A stretch of DNA of 64,000 nt from Pseudarthrobacter siccitolerans (GTDB lineage: Bacteria > Actinomycetota > Actinomycetes > Actinomycetales > Micrococcaceae). The position numbers and the translations under genes were made by a program. Below, in pieces: positions 42,241-50,398 of the stretch (position 1 is the first letter of the stretch; every line of letters starts with the position of its first letter). The notes under the pieces are model-generated. The model was given only the letters and a program-made list of their open reading frames with translations, searched no databases and was not told the DNA's origin. The stretch is taken from the NCBI RefSeq assembly GCF_001046895.1, contig NZ_CAQI01000053.1, forward strand, positions 1-64,000. The letters are read 5' to 3'.

Positions 42241-44223
42241 TCAGCGGATGCGCGCGAGCGGGGTGACGGAGCCGCTCGTAATATTCACGGTGCCGCCCGC
42301 TGCAGCGAGCCGCACGTCCTTGCCGCCCGACGGCGGGAAGACGAGCGAGGTGACGGTCTGCCTGCCGCCATCCACAAAAACCTCCACGGAGGACCGGTCC
42401 ACGTACGCAGTCAGGCGGACGGAGCCACGTCCCGGTGCGCCCTCGGTTGCGGAGACTTGGCGGTAGGTTTCCTGCGCTGCGGCCTTGTCACCCGATGCGT
42501 CCGGGCGGGGACCGCTGGCAACCTCGTCTCCGTCCCGGGCAACAAAAGCCTTGCCCTCGGCAAAGTCATAGCCCACGGTGGCATATGCCTTCCCGCCGCT
42601 TTGCAGAAGGACCCGGGCTTCGCCGGTCCCGGATTCAAGCTTTTCGAGTTCCAGGTCAACCTTGAACGCTCCGCTGGCCGGAACTGGCAGGACCTCGCCG
42701 TCTTCTGCCAGCGGTCCCTCCGCGACTGGCTCTGCGGGGCCTTCCAACGATTCCAGGGCACGGGTGGGCGTGGACACCAAAGCCGGCCGGCCGCCGTCGG
42801 ACTCCAGGCGGATGTCCCGCACCACAGAGGCAGCGCCGAACCAGTCCCTGGTGGGCAGCTCGCGGGCGTAGGCCCAGTTGTTCATCCAGCCGATGGCGTG
42901 CCGTGACGACTTGCGCTGCCCGTCGGTGAGCCGCGGGTCGTCCCAGGTGACGGCCGCGTAGAAGTCCGGCCCGGCGTCGAGCCACTGGTGCTCTCCGTCC
43001 GCCGCGAAGCCCTTGCCATCCCAGGTGCCCGTCCAGTAGGCCAGCCCGGTGGTGCGGCCTTCCGCGGCACCGTTGGCGCCGGCAGCCAGCACCCAGGTGC
43101 GCCGGGAGGGATCGCCGTCCACGTCCATTTGGAAGAAGTCGGGGCATTCCAGGATGCCCAGGCCCTCCCGGTCTAAGCCCGAGACATAGTTCCACCGCTT
43201 CAGGTCCTGCGATGTGTAAAAGCCGATCTTGTGGCCTTCGGCAAGCAGCATCAGCCACTGGTTGTTTGCCTCGTCGCGCACAATCCGCGGGTCCCGCCAA
43301 TGCTCCGCGCCGGGGTTGTCCATCACCGGATTCCCGTCATAACTGGTGAAGCTATACCCGTTGTCCGTGGAGTAGAAAAGGGATTGGCGCTGGACGCCGT
43401 CGTCCTGCTGGGTAAGGATCGCCACTACCGCGCCTTTGCCAAAACCTGCCGTTCCTTCGGTGTCGACGACGGCAGACCCGGTTTCAATGTCCCCCAACCC
43501 GTTGCGGAACTTGGGGATGGCCACACCCTCGTTCTTCCAGTGGACCAGGTCGGTGCTGGTGGCGTGGAACCACTCGGTGCCGTTCCCCTCGGGGTAGTCG
43601 GCGTTGTAGAGGTAGTAGTAGTGCCACACTCCAGCCAGGAGAAAAGGGCGCTGCGGATCGTTCATCCACCGCTGCTCGGGGGTGAGGTGGTAGGCCGGGC
43701 GGTAGCCGGGATCGTCTTCCAGAGTTTCGAGTTGGGCCGCGTCCGGCGCCGGCCAGGTCCGCTGCACGCCCAGGTCGGTGAGCAAGGCGTCCCGGGCCTC
43801 GGAACTGATGCATTCCGGAAGCTGCACAGCCTCCGGATCCTGCCCCACGCCGTCGGCCTTGCTGCTGCGGAGGAACACCTGGCCCTCCACGCGAGCCCCG
43901 GCAAGCCAGCCGCCGCCGCACTCGATGCTGCGCACATCCTCCGCGCCCTCCGCCGATACGTCCTGGCCACGCTGGGTGAGCGACCGGTCTTCGCCCTTGA
44001 GCCACAGGGACGCGTAGGCGCCGGAACGGTCCTTCGCAGCGGTCTGGGCGGCTGCGACGCTGTCCAGGACACGCCGGGCCTTGGCGTCTGCTCCTGAACC
44101 GGCGTTGCCGGACAGGACCAGGGAGAGGACCACCACCAGGGCGGCAGCGGCCGCAGCGGCGGCCCACCATAAGTGGCGGCCCGGGAAAAATCGAGAGGGA
44201 ATTCTGAAGGGTTTGCGGATCAT
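42241..44223 (-). CDS. Membrane-anchored GH32 fructan/sucrose hydrolase
   Basis: This 660-aa protein has one N-terminal membrane helix (HLWWAAAAAAAALVVVLSLVL, about 19-39), so the enzyme is anchored outside the cell. Residues about 45-150 form an uncharacterised domain with two cysteines. The GH32 five-bladed propeller follows with nucleophile region RWMNDPQRPFL, HWRDPRI and acid/base Glu in LECPDFF, then the C-terminal beta-sandwich (VRLTAYVDRSSVEVFVDGG). Levanase, inulinase or sucrose hydrolysis are all possible. ATG 44223 is preferred over GTG 44247; neither has a strong ribosome site. No transporter or sugar kinase lies beside it. Confidence 0.9.
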   Translation of the reverse strand: MIRKPFRIPSRFFPGRHLWWAAAAAAAALVVVLSLVLSGNAGSGADAKARRVLDSVAAAQTAAKDRSGAYASLWLKGEDRSLTQRGQDVSAEGAEDVRSIECGGGWLAGARVEGQVFLRSSKADGVGQDPEAVQLPECISSEARDALLTDLGVQRTWPAPDAAQLETLEDDPGYRPAYHLTPEQRWMNDPQRPFLLAGVWHYYYLYNADYPEGNGTEWFHATSTDLVHWKNEGVAIPKFRNGLGDIETGSAVVDTEGTAGFGKGAVVAILTQQDDGVQRQSLFYSTDNGYSFTSYDGNPVMDNPGAEHWRDPRIVRDEANNQWLMLLAEGHKIGFYTSQDLKRWNYVSGLDREGLGILECPDFFQMDVDGDPSRRTWVLAAGANGAAEGRTTGLAYWTGTWDGKGFAADGEHQWLDAGPDFYAAVTWDDPRLTDGQRKSSRHAIGWMNNWAYARELPTRDWFGAASVVRDIRLESDGGRPALVSTPTRALESLEGPAEPVAEGPLAEDGEVLPVPASGAFKVDLELEKLESGTGEARVLLQSGGKAYATVGYDFAEGKAFVARDGDEVASGPRPDASGDKAAAQETYRQVSATEGAPGRGSVRLTAYVDRSSVEVFVDGGRQTVTSLVFPPSGGKDVRLAAAGGTVNITSGSVTPLARIR

Positions 44224-44251
44224 GGGTATCGTTCCGTCGCCGAACACACAA

Positions 44252-44279
44252 ATGCCGCCCCCGGATGAGGAGGCGGCAT
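44252..44279 (-). terminator. Terminator-like hairpin after the YdeI-type gene
   Basis: ATGCCGCC (44252-44259) pairs with GGCGGCAT (44272-44279); on the minus strand the stem is followed by TTTG. It separates the YdeI-type gene from the GH32 gene, both read on the minus strand, and may instead act in the GH32 leader. Confidence 0.5.
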
Positions 44280-44333
44280 CAGCGCAAGTGAACCATCAAC
44301 CCTACGCGTTCAAACGCCAGGACCCAATTACTG

Positions 44334-44933
44334 TTACATCCCGGCCGGACGCTTCTTCTGCGGGTACGGCGCCTCGCCGCGGGCCAGCATGTCCACGAAC
44401 CCGGCAATTTTGCGTTCGCGGGTGGCAGCCTGTTTCACCGAATTGGTCCGGTAAATCAGGGCAAAGCGGTTGGTTTTGGTGAGGACATCGAACATCGCCT
44501 GGGCGGCCGGAACGGCAGCGATGGCGGCAGCCAGGTCCGCCGGGACTTCGGCCGTGGCCTGCCCGTCGTACGCTTTGTCCCAGCGGCCGTCTTCCTTGGC
44601 TGCGTTGACGGCGGCCCAGCCGGCCTCTGCCATCCTGCCCTCGGCGTCCAACCGGGCCACATGGCCCACGTTCCGGGCAGACCACGGGCTTTTGGGGCCC
44701 CGCGGCGTCATCCGTTGCAGGGAAGTTTCTGCATCCCGGCCCTTGCCCTGGCCATCGATCCAGCCGAAGCACAGCGCCTCGTCCAGCGCAGCCGCATAGT
44801 CCAGCGCCGTTACCTGCCCGCCCTTCTTGTGCAGCACCAGCCACACGCCGGGGCTGGTCCTGTGGTTTTCTTCCAGCCAGCCGCGCCAGGCGGCGGCGTC
44901 CGGCACCAGCAGTTCCTCGAGTTCAACAGCCAT
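44334..44933 (-). CDS. YdeI/OmpD-associated family protein
   Basis: This 199-aa cytoplasmic protein has the YdeI pattern: VPDAAAWRGWLEENHRTSPGVWLVLHKKG near the start, LDEALCFGWIDGQGKGRD (about 50-67), RMTPRGPKSPWSARNVGHVARL, and a C-terminal bacteriocin-protection-type motif LTKTNRFALIYRTNSVKQAATRERKIAGFVDMLARGE. YdeI homologues have been linked to polymyxin or stress resistance, but the biochemical role is unknown. ATG at 44933 has AGGGAA upstream. A hairpin follows it. It is monocistronic and convergent with nothing obvious. Confidence 0.85.
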   Translation of the reverse strand: MAVELEELLVPDAAAWRGWLEENHRTSPGVWLVLHKKGGQVTALDYAAALDEALCFGWIDGQGKGRDAETSLQRMTPRGPKSPWSARNVGHVARLDAEGRMAEAGWAAVNAAKEDGRWDKAYDGQATAEVPADLAAAIAAVPAAQAMFDVLTKTNRFALIYRTNSVKQAATRERKIAGFVDMLARGEAPYPQKKRPAGM

Positions 44934-45038
44934 TTCCCTATTCTGCCCGCGGGCGGCGACGGCACAAGCCCCTCCCCGGCGGACACGGGCCGTGGCACCA
45001 TGGGCTTAGGCCTGCTCAACCAAACAAAAGGAAAGATC

Positions 45039-45773
45039 ATGCTGCGTGTCCGTCCGCTTCATTTCACGTCCAAGATCGATGTCTGGGAGCTGCTGCTCAC
45101 CGAGTTGGGCATGGTCCGCAGCGAAAATGAGCCCGGGTGGCAGGTCTTTGACGCCGGTTCAGGCCGCCTTGCCCTCCATACCGTGCCGGACGGGTCAGCC
45201 GAGGACGGATCCACAGCATTCGCCGTGGAGGTGGGCGACCTTGCCGAATTCACCCGCCGGACCAATCTCTCGGCCCAGGACGATGGAACCGCTCCTGCGG
45301 AAATCATCACGGCGGATCACGGTGAAACCTGCCGGATCACCGCACCGGACGGCTTCACTTTCCTGGCCGACAAAGCCGCCCACATGGCCCAGTGCGCCGA
45401 CGCTGACCCGGCCCTGGCCGTCGTCGGGGTCTGGTTTACGGAGGATACCGCCGCGGCAACCCGGACGCTGCGGCACATAGGCGCCCGTCCCCGCCCGGTG
45501 CCCGACGCGGACGAAACCGCCGACTTCACGGCCAAGAACGGAGGCGTGCTTTTGGTGCGCCCGGCCGCGGGTCCGTCCCGGCCCGGCATTGGTTTTGAGT
45601 ACGACGGCGGCCTGGAACCACTGCGGGCACGCCTCGCCTCCGCTGGGTTCGAGGCAACGGTAACGGAGGAGGCCTTTGGCAGCACGCTCCACGTGGCCAA
45701 CCCGGACGCCGGGTCCGGCGCGGCCCACGTGCCGGCTACGGTGTGGATCTCCGAGCACCGTCCCATGGGGTAG
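45039..45773 (+). CDS. VOC-superfamily (glyoxalase-like) protein
   Basis: This 244-aa protein has two paired beta-alpha-beta-beta-beta units of the vicinal-oxygen-chelate fold: MLRVRPLHFTSKIDVWELLLTELGMV in the first half and DPALAVVGVWFTEDTAAATRTLRHIGARPRP in the second. VOC proteins act as lyases, dioxygenases or resistance proteins; the metal ligands are not convincing here, so binding alone is possible. ATG at 45039 follows AAAAGGAAAG. The frame is open far upstream, but there it is antisense to the YdeI gene and is rejected. The NUDIX gene follows 9 bp later and may be cotranscribed. Confidence 0.78.
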   Translation: MLRVRPLHFTSKIDVWELLLTELGMVRSENEPGWQVFDAGSGRLALHTVPDGSAEDGSTAFAVEVGDLAEFTRRTNLSAQDDGTAPAEIITADHGETCRITAPDGFTFLADKAAHMAQCADADPALAVVGVWFTEDTAAATRTLRHIGARPRPVPDADETADFTAKNGGVLLVRPAAGPSRPGIGFEYDGGLEPLRARLASAGFEATVTEEAFGSTLHVANPDAGSGAAHVPATVWISEHRPMG

Positions 45774-45782
45774 AACTTAAGC

Positions 45783-46322
45783 ATGAACGTGCGCACACCT
45801 GACCCGAATCCCGGCTGGCTCTCCGAAGAAGACCTATTTGAGGCGCGCGGGCGGCTGCCCATGGTGTACGTGGAGGCTGTGCCGGTCCGGCTCGATCCGC
45901 TGGGTTTCGTCAACGAAGTGGGAACCCTGCTCCAGGCTGACGAGGACGGCACCATGGTCCGCTCGCTGGTGTCCGGGCGCGTCATCTACCGCGAGACCAT
46001 CCGGGCCGCGCTTCTCCGGCACATGGAAAAAGACCTTGGTCCGCTGGCGTTCCCGCAACTGCCCATCAGCCCGGTCCCCTTCACGGTGGCCGAATACTTC
46101 CCTGCCCCGTCGCAGACCGGCTTCACCGATGAGCGGCAACACGCCGTGTCCCTGGCCTACGTGATCCCGGTGACCGGCGAATGCGAACCCCGCCAGGACG
46201 CCCTCGAACTGACCTGGATGACCCCCGAGGAAGTCCTGAGCCCCGGCGTGCAGATGGAATTTTCCGGCGGCCGCGGGGGCCTGATCCGCCAGGCCCTGGC
46301 CTTCGCGGGCGTGGGGTTCTGA
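45783..46322 (+). CDS. NUDIX-like hydrolase family protein (DUF4916 type)
   Basis: This 179-aa protein begins MNVRTPDPNPGWLSEEDLFEARGRLPMVYVEAVPVRLD and matches the actinobacterial NUDIX-like DUF4916 group. The classical NUDIX box (GX5EX7REUXEEXGU) is degenerate: SGRVIYRETIRAALLRHMEKDLG stands in its place, so catalytic activity is uncertain. ATG lies 9 bp after the VOC stop without a ribosome site. TAGAAC at 45771-45776 could act as a -10 for a leaderless message. It is probably linked in expression to the VOC gene. The substrate is unknown. Confidence 0.78.
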   Translation: MNVRTPDPNPGWLSEEDLFEARGRLPMVYVEAVPVRLDPLGFVNEVGTLLQADEDGTMVRSLVSGRVIYRETIRAALLRHMEKDLGPLAFPQLPISPVPFTVAEYFPAPSQTGFTDERQHAVSLAYVIPVTGECEPRQDALELTWMTPEEVLSPGVQMEFSGGRGGLIRQALAFAGVGF

Positions 46323-46409
46323 CACCCTCGGCTGCACCCGGCGTCCCCGACTTCGGGCGCCCTCCTTTGTAGACTGTAGGGCGGACCGCAAGAGAACTTA
46401 AGGACTCCC

Positions 46410-47444
46410 ATGACCGAAACACCAGCCGCCCGGAACTACAGCGAACAGCAGGCTGGATCTCTGACCACCGGCAGCCACATCCTGCTGCCGGACGGTGAGC
46501 GGACAGCGGAAATCCGCCAGGTTGAGCTTGAACTGGACGATTTCGGCGCGCCCGCGCTGGTGCTGGCCAGCCTGTCCGGCGGCGGAACCTTGCGGATCGC
46601 CGTGGGCACGGCAGTGACGGTGCTGGACGGGGAGTCCGACGGCGTCACGCAGCTTCCGCTGGCCGCCATCCCTGCCGAGGCGGCCGGCACCGCCCCGGAA
46701 ACAGGCCCGGTCAAGGTGGCCGGGCAGGAGCAGCCCGGCGAAGAGGCGGCTGCGGCACCTGCGGCTCCCGCCGTCGTCGTACCTCCCCTGCCTCCGGTTC
46801 CCCCGGCGGCAACCGGCCCCAGCGAGGAGGACCTCGCCCTGATCCCGGCACCGAAGGGCACCCCGGAATCAGTGGTGGAAGCCGCGGCGGACGCCCACCC
46901 GGACGCGGAAGGTGTGCTGCTGCTGGCCGACCGGCTGGCGAAAGGGGTCAACTTCAAGTCGGGCAGCTGCCTGAAGGACCTCAGCGACCTCGCCCACGAA
47001 CTGTTCATCACGCTCAAGGACGCCGATGGTGCCCTGGCCGTCGCGGACCTGCTCAACGTCCTGCCCTATGACGGGAACCCCGGCCGCTGGGCATCCGTGG
47101 AAGCCTCCCTGGCGCTGTCCAGCTACATCTGCCGGCAAAACGGCCAGGAGGAGCGGGCCGAGGTCTACGAAAAGCTGATCCGCACCCCGGAAAACCAGGA
47201 AACGGACCCCTTCAAGGCCAGGATGGCCGCCAAGGTCCGGCAGCGCTCGCTCAACGAGCCCAACCTGTACGACAAGGAAATTTTCCGGTCCATCGACAAC
47301 TCCAACCACGACGCCGAGCGGGAGTGGCGGCTCCTGCGGCTCGAATCCCTGCTGTTCCTGCGGGCGCACGGGGGCTCGGAAACGATCGGGGCGGGCGAGC
47401 TTGAACGCCGCATCAGCAACGAACTTGAGGCAGTCCGGGCCTGA
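46410..47444 (+). CDS. Conserved hypothetical protein with Ala/Pro-rich linker
   Basis: This 344-aa protein has two globular parts. Residues about 1-85 look like a beta-rich domain (LTTGSHILLPDGERTAEIRQVELELDDFG). A long Ala/Pro/Glu linker follows (about 88-150, with VVVPPLPPVPPAATGP). The C-terminal part is helical and TPR-like (DAEGVLLLADRLAKGVNFKSGSCLKDLSDLAHELF ... GRWASVEASLALSSYICRQNGQEERAEVYEKLI). I do not recognise the family with confidence. ATG at 46410 has AAGGA 5 nt upstream. It has no signal peptide. It is upstream of the SRPBCC gene, but with a 60-bp gap. Confidence 0.65.
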   Translation: MTETPAARNYSEQQAGSLTTGSHILLPDGERTAEIRQVELELDDFGAPALVLASLSGGGTLRIAVGTAVTVLDGESDGVTQLPLAAIPAEAAGTAPETGPVKVAGQEQPGEEAAAAPAAPAVVVPPLPPVPPAATGPSEEDLALIPAPKGTPESVVEAAADAHPDAEGVLLLADRLAKGVNFKSGSCLKDLSDLAHELFITLKDADGALAVADLLNVLPYDGNPGRWASVEASLALSSYICRQNGQEERAEVYEKLIRTPENQETDPFKARMAAKVRQRSLNEPNLYDKEIFRSIDNSNHDAEREWRLLRLESLLFLRAHGGSETIGAGELERRISNELEAVRA

Positions 47445-47504
47445 AGTCCACAGCCAACAAATTACCCCTACCCGGCGCGGGGCGGGAGTTGTACATTCGG
47501 GGCT

Positions 47505-48230
47505 ATGACTAACAATCTGAGCGTTGTGATCAATGCTGACGCGCCGCAGGTCTGGACGATGCTGCGCGAACCGTCCAAAGTGGCCCAATGGCACGGCTGG
47601 CAGGCCGAGGACCTGGACGCCGAGATCAAGCAGATCTACTTTTCCGGGGACGAAGAGGAAGCACCGGACCACACGAGCTTCACGGTCCACGGCGGCGACG
47701 TCTTCGAGCTCCACCCCGAGCCCAACGGGACCCGGGTCAGCATCACCCGCGCTGCGCTGGACCACAACTCGGAATGGGCCGCCTGGGACGAAGACATCAC
47801 CCAGGGCTGGCTGACGTTCCTGCAGCAACTCCGCTTTGCGCTCGAACGGCACCCGCACGGGAAACGCCACACACTGTTCCTGCAGGTGCCCGGCGGTGCG
47901 GTTTCCGCCACTGAAAAACTCGGCCTCTCGGACGTTCCCGCCCCGGGCGCTGAGTACACGCTGACCTTGCCCACCGGCGAGGAGATCTCCGGGAAGGTCT
48001 GGTACCGGAGCAACCACCAGGTGGGGCTCACAGTCCACAGCTACGCGGAGCACGGGGACGGCCTGCTGATCGTGGCCGACCAGCCCAAGATCGAGGATGT
48101 CCGGCCCGACGGCGGCTCGCTGGTAATTATCTCCACCTACGGCCTGGGCGCCGGCCGGCTTGACGCGATCCGCTCGTCCTGGGACTCGTGGCGGGCTGAG
48201 AACTACCCCACAGCGGAACCGGTCAGCTGA
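47505..48230 (+). CDS. SRPBCC-fold protein, 241 aa
   Basis: This cytoplasmic protein of the START/AHSA1-like superfamily begins MTNNLSVVINADAPQVWTMLREPSKVAQWHGWQAEDL, the typical first strand and helix of the fold. The first domain ends near ITQGWLTFLQQLRFALERHPHG (about 105-126). The C-terminal half (LSDVPAPGAEYTLTLPTGEEISGKVWYRSNHQVGLTV) may be a second, related domain. ATG at 47505 has no ribosome site. TACATT at 47492-47497 is well placed for a leaderless transcript. Its ligand and role are unknown. It is followed by tgt on the same strand with a 33-bp gap. Confidence 0.78.
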   Translation: MTNNLSVVINADAPQVWTMLREPSKVAQWHGWQAEDLDAEIKQIYFSGDEEEAPDHTSFTVHGGDVFELHPEPNGTRVSITRAALDHNSEWAAWDEDITQGWLTFLQQLRFALERHPHGKRHTLFLQVPGGAVSATEKLGLSDVPAPGAEYTLTLPTGEEISGKVWYRSNHQVGLTVHSYAEHGDGLLIVADQPKIEDVRPDGGSLVIISTYGLGAGRLDAIRSSWDSWRAENYPTAEPVS

Positions 48231-48263
48231 GGGAACAGTCCCAATTGCTGGCACACTGGTACG

Positions 48264-49613
48264 GTGCCAGCCAACCCTGCTTCCGCTTCGTCCCCTTCTG
48301 CCCCGGCGGCTGCCCCCGCCGTGGAAACCGCACTGCACGGCGCGTTGTCCCGGCAGTCCGAGTTCGGCTTCCGGGTGGGCTCCCGCCTTGCGGAGGCGTG
48401 CCCTGCATCGGCCGCCCAGGTTGCGGACAACGGCGGTGAATTCCTGGGGCGCACCGGCACCATCACCACGCCCCATGGGGAAATCCGCACACCCGCGTTC
48501 ATCGCCGTGGGGACAAAAGCCACGGTGAAAGCGGTGCTGCCCGAATCGATGGCTGACCTTGGTGCCCAGGCCCTCCTGGCCAACGCCTACCACCTCTACC
48601 TGCAGCCGGGCGCGGACATTCTCGATGAAGCCGGCGGGCTGGGTGCCTTTATGAACTGGACCGGGCCCACGTTCACGGACTCCGGTGGATTCCAGGTGAT
48701 GAGCCTGGGCTCGGGGTTCAAGAAGGTCATTGACATGAAGACTGTTTCTTCCGCGGACGCGGCTGTTCCCGATGACGCCGTTGCCCCCGGCAAGGAGCGC
48801 CTGGCGCATATCGACGACGACGGCGTCTGGTTCAAATCGCACCTGAACGGGGATAAACACCGCTTCTCCCCCGAGATCTCCATGCAGGTCCAGCACCGGA
48901 TCGGCGCGGACATCATGTTCGCCTTTGACGAGCTGACCACCCTGCAGAATTCCCGCGGCTACCAGGAGGAGTCGCTGGAGCGCACGCGGCTGTGGGCGGA
49001 GCGGTGCATCACGGAGCATTTCCGGCTGACCGGGTCGCGGGCGGGGAAGCCGTACCAGGCGTTGTTCGGCGTGATCCAGGGCGCCCAGTACGAGGACCTG
49101 CGCCGGAAGGCCTGCCGGGACCTCGGCGCCATGCCGTTCGACGGTTTCGGCATCGGCGGGGCCTTGGAAAAGGAGAACCTGGGCACGATTGTCCGCTGGT
49201 GCAACGAGGAACTGCCCGAGGACAAACCGCGCCACCTGCTGGGCATCTCCGAGCCGGACGACATCTTCACGGCCATCGAAAACGGCGCCGACACCTTCGA
49301 CTGCGTCTCCCCCACCCGCGTCGCCAGGAACTCCGCGTTCTACACGCCGCAGGGCCGGTTCAACCTTTCGGGCGCCAAGTACAAACGCGATTTCGGCCCG
49401 CTCCAGGACGGCTGCGACTGCTACACCTGCACCCACTACTCGAGGGCCTACATCCACCACCTGTTCAAGGCCAAGGAGATGCTTTCCGCCACCCTGATCT
49501 CCATCCACAATGAGCGCTTCGTGGTGAAGATGGTGGACGATGCCCGGCTGGCCATCGAAGCAGGCACCTTCTTCGAGTTCAAGGCCGAAACCCTGGGCCA
49601 GTATTACTCCTGA
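48264..49613 (+). CDS. tgt: tRNA-guanine transglycosylase
   Basis: This 449-aa enzyme exchanges guanine-34 of tRNAs with GUN anticodons for a queuosine precursor. Active-site features are FTDSGGFQVMSLG (catalytic Asp), the nucleophile region FGIGGALEKENLG/DTFDCVSPTRVARN, and the zinc site CDCYTCTHYSRAYIHHLF with a final His in LISIHNER. An actinobacterial insertion (about 155-190, with TVSSADAAVPDD) interrupts the barrel. It starts at GTG 48264; the Ala/Ser/Pro-rich first 45 residues are not part of the enzyme fold, so a later start is possible. A queuosine-precursor transporter lies 0.8 kb downstream, and no queuosine synthesis genes are in the window. Confidence 0.95.
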   Translation: MPANPASASSPSAPAAAPAVETALHGALSRQSEFGFRVGSRLAEACPASAAQVADNGGEFLGRTGTITTPHGEIRTPAFIAVGTKATVKAVLPESMADLGAQALLANAYHLYLQPGADILDEAGGLGAFMNWTGPTFTDSGGFQVMSLGSGFKKVIDMKTVSSADAAVPDDAVAPGKERLAHIDDDGVWFKSHLNGDKHRFSPEISMQVQHRIGADIMFAFDELTTLQNSRGYQEESLERTRLWAERCITEHFRLTGSRAGKPYQALFGVIQGAQYEDLRRKACRDLGAMPFDGFGIGGALEKENLGTIVRWCNEELPEDKPRHLLGISEPDDIFTAIENGADTFDCVSPTRVARNSAFYTPQGRFNLSGAKYKRDFGPLQDGCDCYTCTHYSRAYIHHLFKAKEMLSATLISIHNERFVVKMVDDARLAIEAGTFFEFKAETLGQYYS

Positions 49614-49648
49614 CCAGGTTCCTGGGACGGCTCCGATATCCTGAGCCC

Positions 49649-50398
49649 ATGCCCATCGAGATCCCTGCCGCAGCAGGCACCGCCGAAGCCCTGGTGGCCC
49701 GCCCGTCCACCGGCACCGGCCCGTTTCCCGGCGTCATCCTCTACATGGATGCGTTCGGCCTCCGCCCCCGCATCCAGGACATGGCCCAGCGGGTGGCCGA
49801 TTGGGGCTACATCGTCCTGGCGCCGAACGTCTTCTACCGCGAAGGCAAGGCCGCCGAGCTTGCTCCCGCCACTGACATGACCACGCCGGAGGGCAGGGAA
49901 ACCGCCGGCAAGGCCGCCTTCCCGCGGGTGGGGCGCCTCACTGCGGACAAGGCCATGGCCGACATCGATGCGTGGGTCAAGGCGCTCGGCGGGCTCGACG
50001 GCGTCACGCCCGGCCCGATCGGCGCCTTCGGCTACTGCATGGGGGCCAGGCTTGCCGTCCGCACCGCCGCGGCGCGGCCGGATGTGGTGGCAGCCTGCGC
50101 TGGATTCCATGGCGGCGGACTCGCCACCGACGCCCCGGACAGCCCCCATCTCGGCCTTGCCCGGGCCCGCGCCCGTTTTGTTTTCGGCCACGCGGACCAC
50201 GACCCGGGCATGACTCCCGACGCCGTCGCCGGGCTGGGCGGGGCGCTCCAGTCCGCTGGCCTTCAGGCGTCGAACGAGATCTACCCCGGAGCATCGCACG
50301 GCTACTCGATGGCCGACACCTCGGCCTTCCATGCCGAGGCCACGGAGCGTCACTTCCGGGAGCTGCGGGCGCTGCTCGACGCCACCCTCAAGGGCTAG
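49649..50398 (+). CDS. Dienelactone hydrolase family protein
   Basis: This 249-aa alpha/beta hydrolase has the dienelactone-hydrolase triad arrangement: nucleophile Cys in FGYCMGARLAV, Asp in FGHADHDPGM, and His in PGASHGYSM near residue 220. An early signature RIQDMAQRVADWGYIVLAPNVFYR and a tail ATERHFRELRALLD complete the fold. These enzymes open lactones in aromatic catabolism or hydrolyse other small esters. No aromatic pathway genes are near. ATG at 49649 follows TATCCT by 6 bp with no ribosome site, so it is probably leaderless. It ends exactly where the convergent transporter gene ends. Confidence 0.88.
   Translation: MPIEIPAAAGTAEALVARPSTGTGPFPGVILYMDAFGLRPRIQDMAQRVADWGYIVLAPNVFYREGKAAELAPATDMTTPEGRETAGKAAFPRVGRLTADKAMADIDAWVKALGGLDGVTPGPIGAFGYCMGARLAVRTAAARPDVVAACAGFHGGGLATDAPDSPHLGLARARARFVFGHADHDPGMTPDAVAGLGGALQSAGLQASNEIYPGASHGYSMADTSAFHAEATERHFRELRALLDATLKG

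Noticed and set aside
46869..49508. Very long open frame on the minus strand (879 codons)
   Set aside because: It is antisense to tgt, the SRPBCC gene and part of the hypothetical gene, all with family motifs. Its translation is Gly/Arg/His-rich without any recognisable domain, typical of a high-GC shadow frame.
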